Source: Catonia carolina
Lineage: Eukaryota; Arthropoda; Insecta; Hemiptera; Achilidae
DNA length: 64,000 nucleotides
Assembly (NCBI GenBank): GCA_035578175.1
Contig: JAQMRL010000003.1
Span: 27,104,672 to 27,168,671 of the forward strand
Direction of reading: 5' to 3'
Shown: one piece after another, positions 44,898-56,140 of the stretch
Layout of the letters: the number at the start of each line of letters is the position of its first letter
How positions within the stretch are numbered: position 1 is the first letter of the stretch
Translations under genes and position numbers: made by a program
The notes under the pieces: model-generated
The model's database searches: none
What the model saw: only the letters and a program-made list of their open reading frames with translations
What the model was told of the DNA's origin: nothing

Positions 44898-45448
44898 CCC
44901 TTTATAGGGCAGTACTACAAGGAAAAACATACATACGTTGTAAAATGTTAAGTTTTGTTTTATAGGGACTTAAATAATGTATTTCTGGTGCCAGAATAGT
45001 AAGATTTTTTTTTTATGCAAGTATAAATATACTTACCAAGGAACGTTTATTAAAATGGGAATTACATAATGTTTAGTGGTAAGAATGCTTATTGAAACAA
45101 CTTGTAGTATTATATAACAGTATGTAAAAATGTGTAGAATAACTTATCTCAACTTTATATTAGCATGAATGCCTGCTTTCCCATAAAAACCTCGAATTTT
45201 CTAAGCACCGAACAAAAATAACAACAAAACAACACGATTGTTTACACTGGTATGGATCCTTATCACATTCGTTTAACTCATGAAGCAAATAGTCGCTGCG
45301 CACTTATTTCAAAATGTGGATAGCCTACTTACCAGAGAAAATCTATAAAACCATAAAATGCCAATTGGGTTCATTTGCATAGCTTATTCTTCAAAAAAAT
45401 CAACCTTATTGCCAGTGGTAAGTATACTTACCAAAGACCTATAAAGGG
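44898..45448. mobile_element. piggyBac-like MITE
   Basis: The right end reads CCTATAAAGGG followed by TTAA (45449-45452), and the left end is CCCTTTATAGG preceded by TTAC, a one-base variant of TTAA. This CCCTTT-type terminal repeat with a TTAA target is the piggyBac signature. Interior TAAGTATACTTACCA motifs occur near both ends (about 45023 and 45419). At 551 bp it has no transposase. Confidence 0.75.
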
Positions 45449-45486
45449 TTAACTTAAACAATTTGTCAAACCAGACTTGTGAAATA

Positions 45487-45855
45487 CTGTGATTTTACAA
45501 TGTTCCTTTGTATGGAATAGAGGCATGGACATTCAGGAAGTAAGAAATTGAGAAAATACAGGCTAATAAATGTCGGATGCACTGCCATGTTGATATTAGC
45601 ATGGACTGAGAAGCAAATAAAATTCTGTATCTCATGAATAAAGAACTTAAACTTATTAAGAGTATCAAAACAACAAAATTAAGTGTATTGGTAATATTAT
45701 GCAAGGAGAAAGATACAGCCTGCTCCAATTAATTATACAGGGTAAAACATGACTCAAAAGTTGATCAAAGGTACGACAAGTAAGGACTGGCTATTAACAC
45801 TAAGGAAACTAAATATATGGCAATTAAAAGAATTCAGAACAGTGGTGTACAAGAT
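45487..45855 (+). pseudogene. degenerate RTE-like LINE C-terminus
   Basis: Plus frames give FVWNRGMDIQEVRN, then KCIGNIMQGERYSLLQLIIQ, which corresponds to LGHVMRNERYHLLQLIIEG of the better-preserved copy at 1726-2670. Stops and frameshifts are frequent. It directly precedes a pogo-like MITE at 45861, which may have inserted into it. Confidence 0.65.
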
Positions 45856-45860
45856 TAAAA

Positions 45861-46549
45861 TACAGTACAAGCTTGCTACTCCAAAGTAATAAAAATCACA
45901 AGTGTTCGAATTACCAAAAGTTTGGATTAGCGAATTTTTGTCTAAAAGGCAATATTCATGTTTATAATGAGTACAATACAAAATTGTTTGTATTGGAATA
46001 AGCTAATTTAATAATAATATACGTACAATAAACGGACCTTAATTGTTTTATTCACAAAAAAGTCACATTAAAAGAAATAAATTAACATTAAAAAAAAATT
46101 ATAAATTGAGAACAAACAGTAAGTTAATTAAAAAATATACAGTTGTTCATGTTGAAATAATGTAATTCAATAATAAAATACTTACTTTCATTAATCTTTA
46201 TTATTTCACAAAAAAATCACTTTTTTTTGTTTTTTGGAAGCCAAACTTTGTTCGAATGCTTCCATCTCAAAACAGCATAAGAAATAATATTTTATGTGCT
46301 TATCAGTTTCTTTAGCTCACTCTTTACACTTATTAAAACTTGCAACTGCCACTTCATGGATTATTTTATTTTCCAGTAATTTTTCCTCTCGTCACCATCA
46401 TCATTATCATTCTGCACAGTCGTTTACGATTTAGGTGTCTGATTACCGTATTAAGACATTCAAAAAATAACCATAACATAGGAAATCATCATCACTACAT
46501 AAAAACAAACTTTTTTTTGGATAGTTCGGATTAGTGAGCTTGTACTGTA
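45861..46549. mobile_element. pogo/Tigger-like MITE
   Basis: The left end TACAGTACAAGCTTGCTACT and the right end, read inward, TACAGTACAAGCTCACTAAT followed by CCGAACTATCC form terminal repeats with TA borders. TTCGAATTACC and GGATTAGCG near the left end repeat the subterminal theme. The 690-bp body has no transposase. Confidence 0.65.
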
Positions 46550-46864
46550 TTGCCATTATGGTAGCCATACTCCATAAAAAGGAACTCTAAGAACAAAAAC
46601 GATTCACAAATAAGAGAATCAGTTCAATAAAATAATTACAGTACTACTTTTTAGGGTTTGAGGTAGGTTAATTCAGAGAAATAACAAAGTTGGTGGTACA
46701 TGTAACTTACCTACCACACGCATAGGCATTCAATTTGAAACAAGTGTTCTCCACAGATTCACACAATCATTATCTTAATTAACAGCTGTCATTCAATATA
46801 GCCTAGTTAAAAATATTGTTGCTTTGTTCAATATTAAACTATTAAATAAATACATTTAGTTATT

Positions 46865-47060
46865 TTTTTTAGCTTATTTAAAGTTGCAATAATAGCTTTT
46901 CATTAGCAACTACGGTGAGTTTTGATACTGTAATGGTGGGTTTTAACGTGTCAAAATTCTCAGACCCTAGCCAGGAATCAAACTCAAAACTTTCCGCTTT
47001 GTAGGCTAGCACCATAACTAGCTATTTGTAGCTTTGTGTATTCACTACACCATGGGGAAG
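46865..47060 (-). mobile_element. tRNA-derived SINE (T family)
   Basis: On the minus strand AGTTATGGTGCTAGCCTACA and GAGTTTGATTCCTGGCTAGG are the A- and B-box regions. TTAAAACCCACCATTACAGT follows as in the 14.7-kb copy, and the tail has GCAACTTTAAATAAGCTAAA. It is moderately diverged. Confidence 0.62.
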
Positions 47061-47822
47061 GCCTTTAATTATTTTATTTTTTTATTTGGAAATTAGTATG
47101 AATAAATTAAAAAAATAAATACATCTAATGCAAGTAAATTATTAATAACCAATTAATTAATGTAAAACTGTAAATTTTTAATACTAACTATCCAGTTTCA
47201 AAGAATTTACTGTAACCATTTGACAGAATAAAAAGTTGATTATTCAATAATTTCTGGGAATAGATACGTATAATGCATAACACAAAAATGAATTGAACAG
47301 GATTAACTTAAATTAATAACTGATCATGCTATTAACTGTGAATAATATTATAGAAATGTTAGTTATTGAGTTATCACTACTTTTCAGTGTATCTTGATTG
47401 ATTTTGTTCACAGCATTTTGTCACTTTCCTCCCTAGTACTTAGTAACACTGATGCTCTATGTCGCATAACTGTTGCTAAGCTCTCTTAATTAGACTAAAA
47501 AATATTGTACAGAAGAAGAAAATGTCAGTTCACAATCTGACAATGCAGTTGCTTTGGAGTTGGTCGATGAGAATTGAACACAAGTTGAATTTCAGTCACG
47601 CAATTGGATGAAAGACAAAGTAACAGGAACGGTCAAACTCAGAAGAAAATATTGTTTGGGAACCACATAATTTTCTTTTAAGTTAATTGCGTTGTACCCT
47701 AATGGTGGATGCCCCAAGTCATTCTTTCAGTTGGATTAAGTTAACAATACAAAGCAACCTTCTAGAATACTTAACAAGTAGAGCAAGAAAAGTTTATTTA
47801 TAATCCTTATAAACATTTTCAG
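47061..47822. other. no confident gene; coding-like block at 47510-47675
   Basis: One plus frame at about 47510-47675 reads EEENVSSQSDNAVALELVDE, a stop, then VEFQSRNWMKDKVTGTVKLR. It is hydrophilic and protein-like but broken. It might be an old transposase scrap or a decayed gene; I cannot name it. Confidence 0.3.
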
Positions 47823-47930
47823 ACTCTGATAAAGATGAAGTTTTTGCTGGATAGTGAGGTGCTGCAGCTACATGCTTCCCTCAATGGTCGATCTGAGAAC
47901 CATGCTAGTCTGCTTGTCAAAAGAAATTAA
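47823..47930 (+). other. candidate terminal coding exon
   Basis: After the acceptor-like AAACATTTTCAG the phase-0 frame reads TLIKMKFLLDSEVLQLHASL then NGRSENHASLLVKRN and TAA at 47928-47930. The phase would join the candidate exon ending at 44847. It ends about 130 bp before a piggyBac-like element. Function unknown; a transposon origin is equally possible. Confidence 0.25.
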
Positions 47931-48063
47931 CAGATAAATGGCTGTTTCTAGGGACATCTCAACATACTCAAGTTTCAGAATGACTCTCATTATTGCTACC
48001 TTGGAACACTTCTATGCTGTACACAACGTAATTAAATATTTTGTTGAATTCATTTAATTTTAA

Positions 48064-48697
48064 CACGTTCAGCATGGCGGCTAGAATCACGGGTGCTTCG
48101 CTACGCCAACCCGCCATTACAGTGAAAATATAAAATAAAAATACAATAATTATGTTTCATAAAAAAAAAATATTTAATTCACAAAATTTAATATGTAAAA
48201 TTAAAATTTTTTAAATGTAAATATTACATGTTAATATGACATTACATTATAATGCATATATGTGCATAGAATCGCGAGTTCAGAAAGTAACAGAAATTTC
48301 TTTTGAGTAATAATTAAACTATTTTTATGTAAAAATGTATTATTATTACCTTTTATTTGTTAAAAGAAGTCATTGGGTACAAAGAAATCCGCAGAAAAAA
48401 TGATATAATTAAATAAAACAATAAAATTACACGGCACTACAGCGTCCGAATAGACTGCACTTTTAAAATTCGTTCAAAAATTCCCGGCAATTGGTAACGA
48501 AAGACGATCTTCACAGTGGCGTTCGTAGGACAGATCTGAACCCCTAAACAACCTTTCCTAACACTGCAAGTACACCGGCAATTTAACAAAAGCTATTGAA
48601 ATGTGGTATTGTATATGCCGCCTTAAGGCGGCATCAGTCTCTGGAATGAACCTCGATTTGCCACCTTAAGGCGGCATCCGTCCTGAACGTGAACGTG
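48064..48697. mobile_element. piggyBac-like MITE with TTAA target duplication
   Basis: TTAA at 48060-48063 and 48698-48701 flank inverted ends CACGTTCA and TGAACGTG. The right subterminal region contains GCCGCCTTAAGGCGGC, a perfect 16-bp palindrome (about 48619), and a near copy GCCACCTTAAGGCGGC (about 48660). The left end has CATGGCGGC. The 634-bp body encodes nothing recognisable. Confidence 0.82.
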
Positions 48698-48809
48698 TTA
48701 ATTACCCTTAGTGTTGAGTTACATGATTTTAAATCACTTGGTTTTTGGGAAATACCTATTTTTTATTGTTCCGGATAACCACGAATTTACTGTATGTGAA
48801 TTTCATTGT

Positions 48810-49145
48810 GAGTCTTGGGTGCTACGAACAGCTCAGTTAAGAAAGGTAGAGGCTGCAGAAATGAGATTCATGAGGGCAGTGAAGGGATGTTCCTTGAGAG
48901 AGCAGATTCGTAGCAGTGAAATAAGGAGAGAATTGGGTAGAGAGGAATCGCTGATTGGAAAAGTGTCCAAGTACAGAGACAGATGGACGAACCACGTCGA
49001 GAGAATGCCGCCAGACAGGATTACAGTGAGGGCGGTAAACTATCAACCGGAAGGAAGACGAGGCCTGGGGAGACCCAGAAAGAGATGGCATGAAGCTGGA
49101 ACAGGTGTTACGCCTAATCCGTAATAGGTAGAAGAAGAAGAAGAA
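48810..49145 (+). mobile_element. 5'-truncated RTE-like LINE with 12-bp target duplication
   Basis: The insert holds an uninterrupted C-terminal LINE frame to a stop at about 49124: VEAAEMRFMRAVKGCSLREQ, IRRELGRE, RWTNHVERMPPDR and GRRGLGRPRKRW, closing GTGVTPNP. It then has a (GAA)n tail (about 49129-49145). GAATTTCATTGT flanks it at 48798-48809 and 49146-49157. Only about 336 bp was copied, a typical 5' truncation. The intact frame and exact duplication show a young insertion, and its lineage differs from the element at 1726-2740. Confidence 0.87.
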
Positions 49146-49157
49146 GAATTTCATTGT

Positions 49158-50439
49158 CCTCTTTTAACCCTCCCTTCCTAGCTTCCTACAACACAGTTCT
49201 CTACTTCTCTCTATTACTGAACCATCTCTCCACCATTGCATCTGTTTCCCAATTTATCCAAAACTGAACCCATCCATTAAACTCTTGGTCTTATTTCTTC
49301 AATCTCCAAGTACAGCCTCCTTTTAGACAGGTCTTACCTAATCCATCCTGCTGACATGACTAAATCATCGTCCTTTGTGATTTCAACTCTCTTTACTGGC
49401 CCCAAAAGATTGGTAGCCTTAGCTGAGGTAAAAGGGCAAGTCACCAGATTGTTGATAAGGGAAGGCCATTAAGTGTGTTGCTGTGAATAAAGGGTAACCT
49501 GAAAAAGCAGGATGTGGCAGAGCCTGAGTTGTGGTGGGTTACTGTTTAGGAGGACTGACAGAGCAACTAAAAAAAGCCGTTAAGTACTCTGAGACAGAAA
49601 TGTTGGTCGTCAATAAAATAAGTCCCTCATGGGTAGTGGCGAAGAAGGACAATGATCCCAACAGTAGTAGGCAGGAAGGGACTTGTCAGAAAGTATAAAA
49701 TGCTTTTAGAGTGGCGACGTTAATAATATCTTAATCTATAATGGAAGTTTGGAAAGAAAGGGCATACACTAGAAGTAAAGCACAACCTTAGGGGGACTAG
49801 CAGAGACATGTTAAATGAGCAACTGGCCAAAAGAAAAAGAACAGTGAATTATGTGCGGTTTGTCAGTAATTAGACTAACACAGTAATTACAATAAAATTA
49901 CGGTATACACAAGAAAAAAATAACACAAAATTTGAATTTTTATACAATTTATTAAAATAGCAAAAAACTACATAGATTTGTAGAACAGTACTTTGTATTA
50001 ATTTGTTTTCAATCAACAATTTTTCTTATAGTTATTTACAAGTGTAATGAAGAGATTATTTTCAGTCTTAATGTAGTAATTAAATAATAAATAAACACAA
50101 AATAATAAATAATTTTTTTATAAAGGAAATGTACACAGATTAGATATGTATAGTGATAAAATTTATAATAAAAAGTGTTACAGTTAAAATAAGGTTACTA
50201 ACAAAATTTGACTACTTATTAAAACCTTAACCTATTTTATAATGAATATATTAGCTGCTTAATTTATTGAGTATTATTTTTTCTAACACTAATCAATAAA
50301 CTGACAAAATTATATCTTTCATCAGAAAACACATGAAAATATAGGAAAGGTATTATTTATTTTAAATAATAATTATTTTATAAAAATGGGTTCCTGGTTA
50401 TTAAACTTGTAGTTTCTTGAAATATGTGAAGTTTTCTAC
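49158..50439. other. no gene recognised; GC-richer unassigned block at 49390-49860
   Basis: The block 49390-49860 has a higher G content and AAGG/GGCAG-rich text like a decayed LINE UTR or an unknown repeat, with stops in every frame. The rest is AT-rich. Confidence 0.35.
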
Positions 50440-50500
50440 TACAATAGAGCCTCATTTATCTGTTCTTGGGTTATCCAACACTCTGCATGTATTCAACCTT
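50440..50500 (+). mobile_element. pogo-like terminal repeat, single end
   Basis: TACAATAGAGCCTCATTTAT followed by TGGGTTATCCAACAC resembles the inward-read end at 60510 (TACAGTAGAGCCTCCAAAAT). No partner end was found nearby. Confidence 0.4.
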
Positions 50501-50989
50501 GCATTTTAAAAAAATAATTAAAATTCATGATTTTTGAGCACCTAATATAAAAAATACAGTGCAAAGAAAATCAATGTAGAAATGATGAATTAGAAAATTA
50601 ACAATTAACAATTTTGTTATAATATTGTTTTATCATAATCTCTAAGAGCAAGCTGAAGATGTTTGGCTTCTAATTTCAGGCAGACTGAATACAAACTCTC
50701 TACATAGCATACTACCTACTCTGGAAACATAGGTGCATGCATGTAAACTAGTGAGTATTCAAGGAAATATAATTATATTTTACAGTATCCATTGATTGTG
50801 ACTCGCTGATCTGCCTAAAACAAAAGTTTTGACCAGAGTGTGGTGCTGATAATGATCTATGGTGATAAAACATTGATCCTGACATTCGCACCTACTAAGA
50901 AACCTAATTTCTTAGTAACACAACAGTAAATGAAAAGATAATATAGGTAACTAAGATCAATGTTGAAGAACAAGTTTCACTGATGCCGA

Positions 50990-51185
50990 TACAAAGATTG
51001 CACTATTAAAATTAAATTGGGCAGTACATGTGGCTCAAGTGACAGAGAGTGCTTGAATGATGGAAAAGATCTCGAACATGTTGGACCAACGATATCAAGC
51101 GAATGGCAGGCAACTGCAGAGAGCTGAAAATTAAAAAGCGTGAACAATATGGAAACCTATGTTTAGCAGTGGATTTGAAAGGCAA
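50990..51185 (+). pseudogene. degenerate LINE C-terminal fragment
   Basis: Plus frames give LNWAVHVAQVTESA, then KRSRTCWTNDIKRMAGNC and KKREQYGNL, equivalent to the L(N/R)WxGHVxR, RPRxRWxDDIxRxAG and DRxxW regions of insect LINE proteins. The frame is broken between the first two blocks. Confidence 0.5.
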
Positions 51186-51777
51186 GTTGATGATTGAACA
51201 TAGTTTCTATACCATATGGCTTGGTGGACCAACCCAATTAGGCAGAACAAAGCTCTACTGTACTACAAAAAGCTCACTGATGTTTCAAGTTATTAGTTAC
51301 ATACCTCAGGTTGACATAACTATTGAATGCTTCAAGTCACAGTAAAGAAAAGTATAATGTAGTTAAAATAAGACTACAAAAACAACTTCTTGGATGTAGA
51401 AGTATTCAATTATAGATTAACTAACTATTGAAAAATAACATATAGCTGGAATGTAAAAAAAGTATAAAAATCACGACAAAAAATAAAACTGCTGCCTCTG
51501 AAAACTTAAAACTGAAAGGAATGTTTAGAGGTAGTTCATTATTAGTAAATACTAAGATAGATGTACAAAATATTAAAAACATTATTGCGAAAAACATACA
51601 AGTGCGCACCAAAAAGAAACTAACCTGACGATTTTGTAAAATCGTGTTTTGCAACTAGGAGCATATGAAGCCACTATTCCCAAATAAGTAAGCCAAGTGT
51701 AATCACTAAGAAAGGTTTTGTAAATTTTGTGAGGACTTTTTAGAAACAGTTGTTATATAAGCTCATCATTTTTGCAT

Positions 51778-52255
51778 TGGATGATTCTCGTGAACACCAC
51801 GTGGCCGTTAAATTTTGTTTCTAGCTCGGAAAAAGTGGCAAAAAATCTCTTGAAATATTAAAAACGGCCTACAAAGATGATGCTATTGGGAAAATTTGTG
51901 TTTGAGTGGCCATCCTTCACACCCTGAACCGACAAAGATTTTAAAAAAAATTTATTTTAAAAATAGATTTAGAAATATAAAAAATAAGATTTGGGGATGA
52001 ATAGGGAAGCTACCATATTTGTGCCTCAACGGTTTACTGCTGAACAAAAACAGGGCACGTGGAAACATGCTGTACTTTAAAAGAAGAGTTTCAAAATTAT
52101 CCAAATTTTTTTGCTAATATCATCACAGGTGACATACTTGATGCTATGGTTAAGAACAAAAACAGATATGAAAGGAAAGCGTTTTGTCCTTATTGCTGAG
52201 GTGAAGACAAAACGACAAATGCACTGTCAGGAGACAAATTTTTAAAATGTTTTGT
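51778..52255 (+). pseudogene. mariner-like transposase remnant, internally deleted
   Basis: DDSREHHVAVKFCF, a stop, then LGKSGKKSLEILKTAYKDDA is the N-terminal helix-turn-helix of the mariner group that includes SETMAR-like proteins. After a gap, RFTAEQKQGTWKHAVL and EEFQNYPNFFANIITGDILD cover the linker and the first catalytic region, where the expected Asp of ITGDE is present but the motif is altered. Stops and deletion exclude function. Confidence 0.68.
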
Positions 52256-52298
52256 ACAATCGAATAAAAGTTCAGACAAGTGTATTAGTGCCAGTAGA

Positions 52299-52326
52299 GA
52301 GAGAGAGAGAGGGAGGGAGAGAGAGT
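52299..52326. repeat. (GA)n microsatellite
   Basis: A run of GAGAGA interrupted by GGGAGG just downstream of the mariner remnant. Confidence 0.9.
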
Positions 52327-52524
52327 ACTTTGAAAGGGAATAAATGTATTTTGTTTAAAAACTAAATGAATACTTTTTAAAAAAAATTAGTTTGGTTTCT
52401 TTTGGGTATCCCCTTGTTATATATTTATATGTTTTCCTTAAACACTCCAAGTATTATGAAATAAAAAAATATCTTGAACACCAAGTTTAAATCATTTAAA
52501 ATACTTAATATTATGTTTTTTTAG

Positions 52525-52590
52525 GAAGCTCCTTCTCAGGTGAGTGAAGACACAAAGTTGACTGTTACCTGTTTGGTTGTAACACATTGA
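52525..52590 (+). other. candidate terminal or internal coding exon
   Basis: The acceptor TATTATGTTTTTTTAG precedes EAPSQ, which is followed by a consensus donor context CAG/GTGAGT. If read through, the frame continues VSEDTKLTVTCLVVTH to TGA at 52588-52590, and AATAAA occurs about 125 bp later. Either a 15-nt microexon or a last exon is possible. No homology is recognised. Confidence 0.25.
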
Positions 52591-54515
52591 ACAATTTACA
52601 GTGTCACCACAAGTTGTCACACAAGATTCAATTATGTCTGTGCTCTTGTATTAATAACAAATACATAAAAGTTTCAAAACAAAATGTGTGGGAATACTTT
52701 TATACTAAATAAAATAAATACATAGCTGCCTTATGTTATATTTAAAAGAATAATTTAAAAATAAATGCTATAATAAAGTAATTACAAAGTAAATTTATAT
52801 ATTTCTAGATATAGACATAGTATTTTTTTTTAAATAGAATACAAATGCAATTCTTAAAATTTAAATTAGATGTAAAATACTTTACTATATCACAAAGGCC
52901 ACAACTAAAATGCAAAAGAAATGGTATCTATTGATTGTAAAGAATAAATTTGTTTTTTAAATACATTCAAATTTGTTTCGATTATCATGCAAATAAACAA
53001 ACATACTGCAATAAATAAATTATACCTTTCGATTCACTTGGAAAATATTTTTCACCATCTTAATACCAAATTCTATACAATATTATCAGTCAGTAACTTT
53101 AGATATGCTACACACATATATTTTAATTTGGAATGTAAAGTTTATAAAACAATTATTTCCTGGAATGTAAAGTTTCTAATAAATATTTTTTATCACATGA
53201 TTTCATCAATTTTAAACAAAAAAATTATGTTTCAAGTACGTAAATACCCTGTTATTGACAGTTTTAAAGATGATTTGTATCTGAAAGTGTAACAAATAAA
53301 TCAAATAACATTTATTTGATGTTGTACTTCATATAGTTGACTTATCTAAAAGTTCAATAAAAATTTTAAAATTAGCATCAATTTCATTTAAAGTAGATTC
53401 TGGTGTATTGACAGAAATGATTTATTGTTGTGACCGAACTAAAAAATCATTAAACTATCAAAATATTGACGAATTATAATGGATACATAAAATATTAATT
53501 TTTTCTTTTTTAATTTTCCCATTAATTTCTCTAAATTTAACTGAACCAAATCATTTGAATACTGTGAACAAAAGGGTCTTTATTTTAATTTTTAAAATCT
53601 CGTATTTTAAAGGTATACATCAATAAATGCACAATGATGGACAGTACATTAACAAAAAAAATATTAATAAATACATAAATGCAAATTTAATATACGGAAT
53701 GCATAAATTATATAGCACCTGCACCACAATTTCATTCTCACAATGTGGCAGTAATGAACAGAAGAATTCAATATGAAAATTATATAAAATTTATTTCATG
53801 TTTTGGGCTGAATAATGGAGGGTAAGATACTTCTAAAGAAATCAGGTGACTTTGCACATAATAAATTTACCTGGACCTGCACGGCTTTGCTGAGGTGACC
53901 TACATTTTCCTCAGTTCCTCATGGAGCTTTATATGAAAATTATCAGCTGATCCTCGTATTCCTTTAATTATAATAAATCAAAATGCTGATCAGCCTCTGT
54001 CATGACAACTCCTAAGTGGTCGAACAGCAACAGAGAGTAGAATCAGATGAAACACCTACACAGAAAATGCTCTTAAAGATTACAGATCTAAAGTGAAAAT
54101 ATTGTAAATGAAATCGTCACAAAATTTGATAATGATGTCAGATTAAAGTGCCACAGTGAGAACTGAGATTAAAGTAACTATGATTTCATATCACTGTATC
54201 TGGAATGAAATATAACACTAAAACTCAGTTTACTAGACTATATCAATTAGCTACAATCACAGAATTGAAGATTAAAAAATTGGTAAAGCCTTGATTTGAA
54301 ATTTAGTAGACCATCAATTGCTACTGGCACTTGAAGAGTTCAGCTGGCCCTATTAAACCTGTACCCTACTACAGTTGTCATCATAAACATTGATTACCAA
54401 AATATGTATATACACAAAATACAAAAATATGAAACCATGGCAGCAATTTCTTTAGACAGGCTATTGAACTGAGCACCACGTTTACCAACACTATTGCTTT
54501 TTGGTCAAAATGCAT
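52591..54515. other. AT-rich DNA, no gene seen
   Basis: A 101-residue frame at 52987-53292 is rich in Ile, Asn, Lys and Tyr and reads like translated AT-rich DNA, so it is not called. A GC-richer patch at 53860-53960 is unassigned. Confidence 0.4.
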
Positions 54516-55210
54516 TACAGTACAACCCCGGTTAACCAGACTAATGTAGGTGGACTCCAATCCGGATAAGACAGAATTTTGTAAAATAAAATGTTACAGA
54601 CATAATACAAAAGTAGTTTACTGTAATATGTATGAATAATTTCAAAATAAACCAACAGTAGAACACATACTAACAAAATTTTGATATGCAATACATATAT
54701 GTAATGTAATAATGTAAGAAATATGTAGTAAGTAATAATAAACCATAGATTAACTCGATAAAAAAATAAAACAATAGAAATCACTATATGTACTAACACA
54801 ATGGTTATTTTTTAACAAAACCAGACATTTTTGTCTGTTTTGTCATTCCATTTTTTTTCTTAGCTACTATGTCTCACCAGTGTTTCATAAGTAAAATATC
54901 GAATTGGATTGCTTCGTCACTTTCCTCAACAAATTTCAATGAATCATCAGTTTATCAAAAATTCATTCAGTAACTGCTTCACGAATTGATATCTACATTT
55001 AAGAAAGTCAATTAGAAACTGGTTTTGTAACTTATCACAATGTAAAAATACTTTAAAATACAGAAACAAATAACTAATACTGTATTATACATTATGTACT
55101 ATATATTGTGAAAAACAGAATTGATTCATTATTTTTCTTATTTTCCAAAAATGATACATATATATGCAGTACAATTAAAATCTGATCCGGTTAAGCGGCG
55201 TTTGACTGTA
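54516..55210. mobile_element. pogo/Tigger-like MITE
   Basis: The left end TACAGTACAACCCCGGTTAA and the right end, read inward, TACAGTCAAACGCCGCTTAA then CCGGATCAG form TIRs of pogo type with TA borders. An internal ATCCGGATAAGACAG repeats the subterminal motif. It has no transposase frame. Confidence 0.72.
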
Positions 55211-55981
55211 CCAAGAAAGGGTAGATCGTTTGGATCCCATTACCTCAATTAATGATCTTAGGTAGTGTAATAGTAATCATAAATTTGTGAACAAATTTAA
55301 AAAAAAATGTAACTACATAGGAAGCATTTAATTTAGTAGACTTAATAAATAATTTATTTTTATTACACAATAAATAGTGCGGTTAAACTTTATGGAAACG
55401 AAATCTACCAAAATAATAAACTTTAAAATATAAATCCTTTAAAGCTGGAGACACAATTATGACTAAATTGACTCTGAGAGCTACTGGTGACTAAACTATG
55501 GCAACAATTCCATAAAATAGATGGTGGCAATTATACTGTAAAATCATATAAATACACAGATATCGACTGACATATATACAACACGTATTTCTTCTATTAT
55601 ATTGTGAAGTTAATTCATCGGCTGTTTAGGAAATACCAACATTTAATTAAAATAATGCATTAAAACAGACAAATTTAGATTGACATAACAAAATAAAACT
55701 TATTTTATCCGTCATAACGTGTTCTTTGAGAGTCTGATCATATTATTAAGAGGTACAGAGTTCCCTGTTTATAACATACACTCTTCTAGGTACAAAGGAT
55801 AATGACATGTCCTATTTTTAAATATAGTACTGAATTAAAAAAAGTGATCTATGAATAAGAATTAATACCAAACTTGCTCTATTTTTGTCCCTTCAAACCC
55901 CATTTTAACAGTAAATTACTGTATACTGTTATTTTTGTTTTTATCTTTTACAGTACAAAAAATGTAAATTAACATGTCCTA
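55211..55981. other. AT-rich DNA, no gene seen
   Basis: No supported feature. Confidence 0.45.
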
Positions 55982-55992
55982 TACTCACTTTG

Positions 55993-56090
55993 TGAGAAAG
56001 ACAATTGTAAACCACCTCACTCCTCGTTTTACTTAGTAAAACCTCAACAGGTTCAAACCAGCCTTTTGGCTGATGACCTAAACAACAACA
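55993..56090 (+). mobile_element. family B retroposon, 5'-truncated copy 4
   Basis: Starts in the middle of the family (TGAGAAAGACAATTGTAAAC), ends GGCTGATGACCTAAACAACA ACA, and is flanked by the 11-bp TACTCACTTTG at 55982-55992 and 56091-56101. Truncation, a duplicated target and an (AAC)n tail identify family B as a target-primed retroposon. Confidence 0.8.
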
Positions 56091-56140
56091 TACTCACTTT
56101 GAAAGTCTTTTGGATGCAATTGACAAAAAAAAGTGTATTG

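Noticed and set aside
52987..53292. 101-residue plus-strand frame
   Set aside because: Amino-acid composition (Ile, Asn, Lys, Tyr, Phe) matches random AT-rich DNA. There is no motif and no conserved-looking segment.
54515..54799. 94-residue minus-strand hydrophobic frame
   Set aside because: It lies inside a pogo-like MITE and is AT-driven, with no start context or motif.
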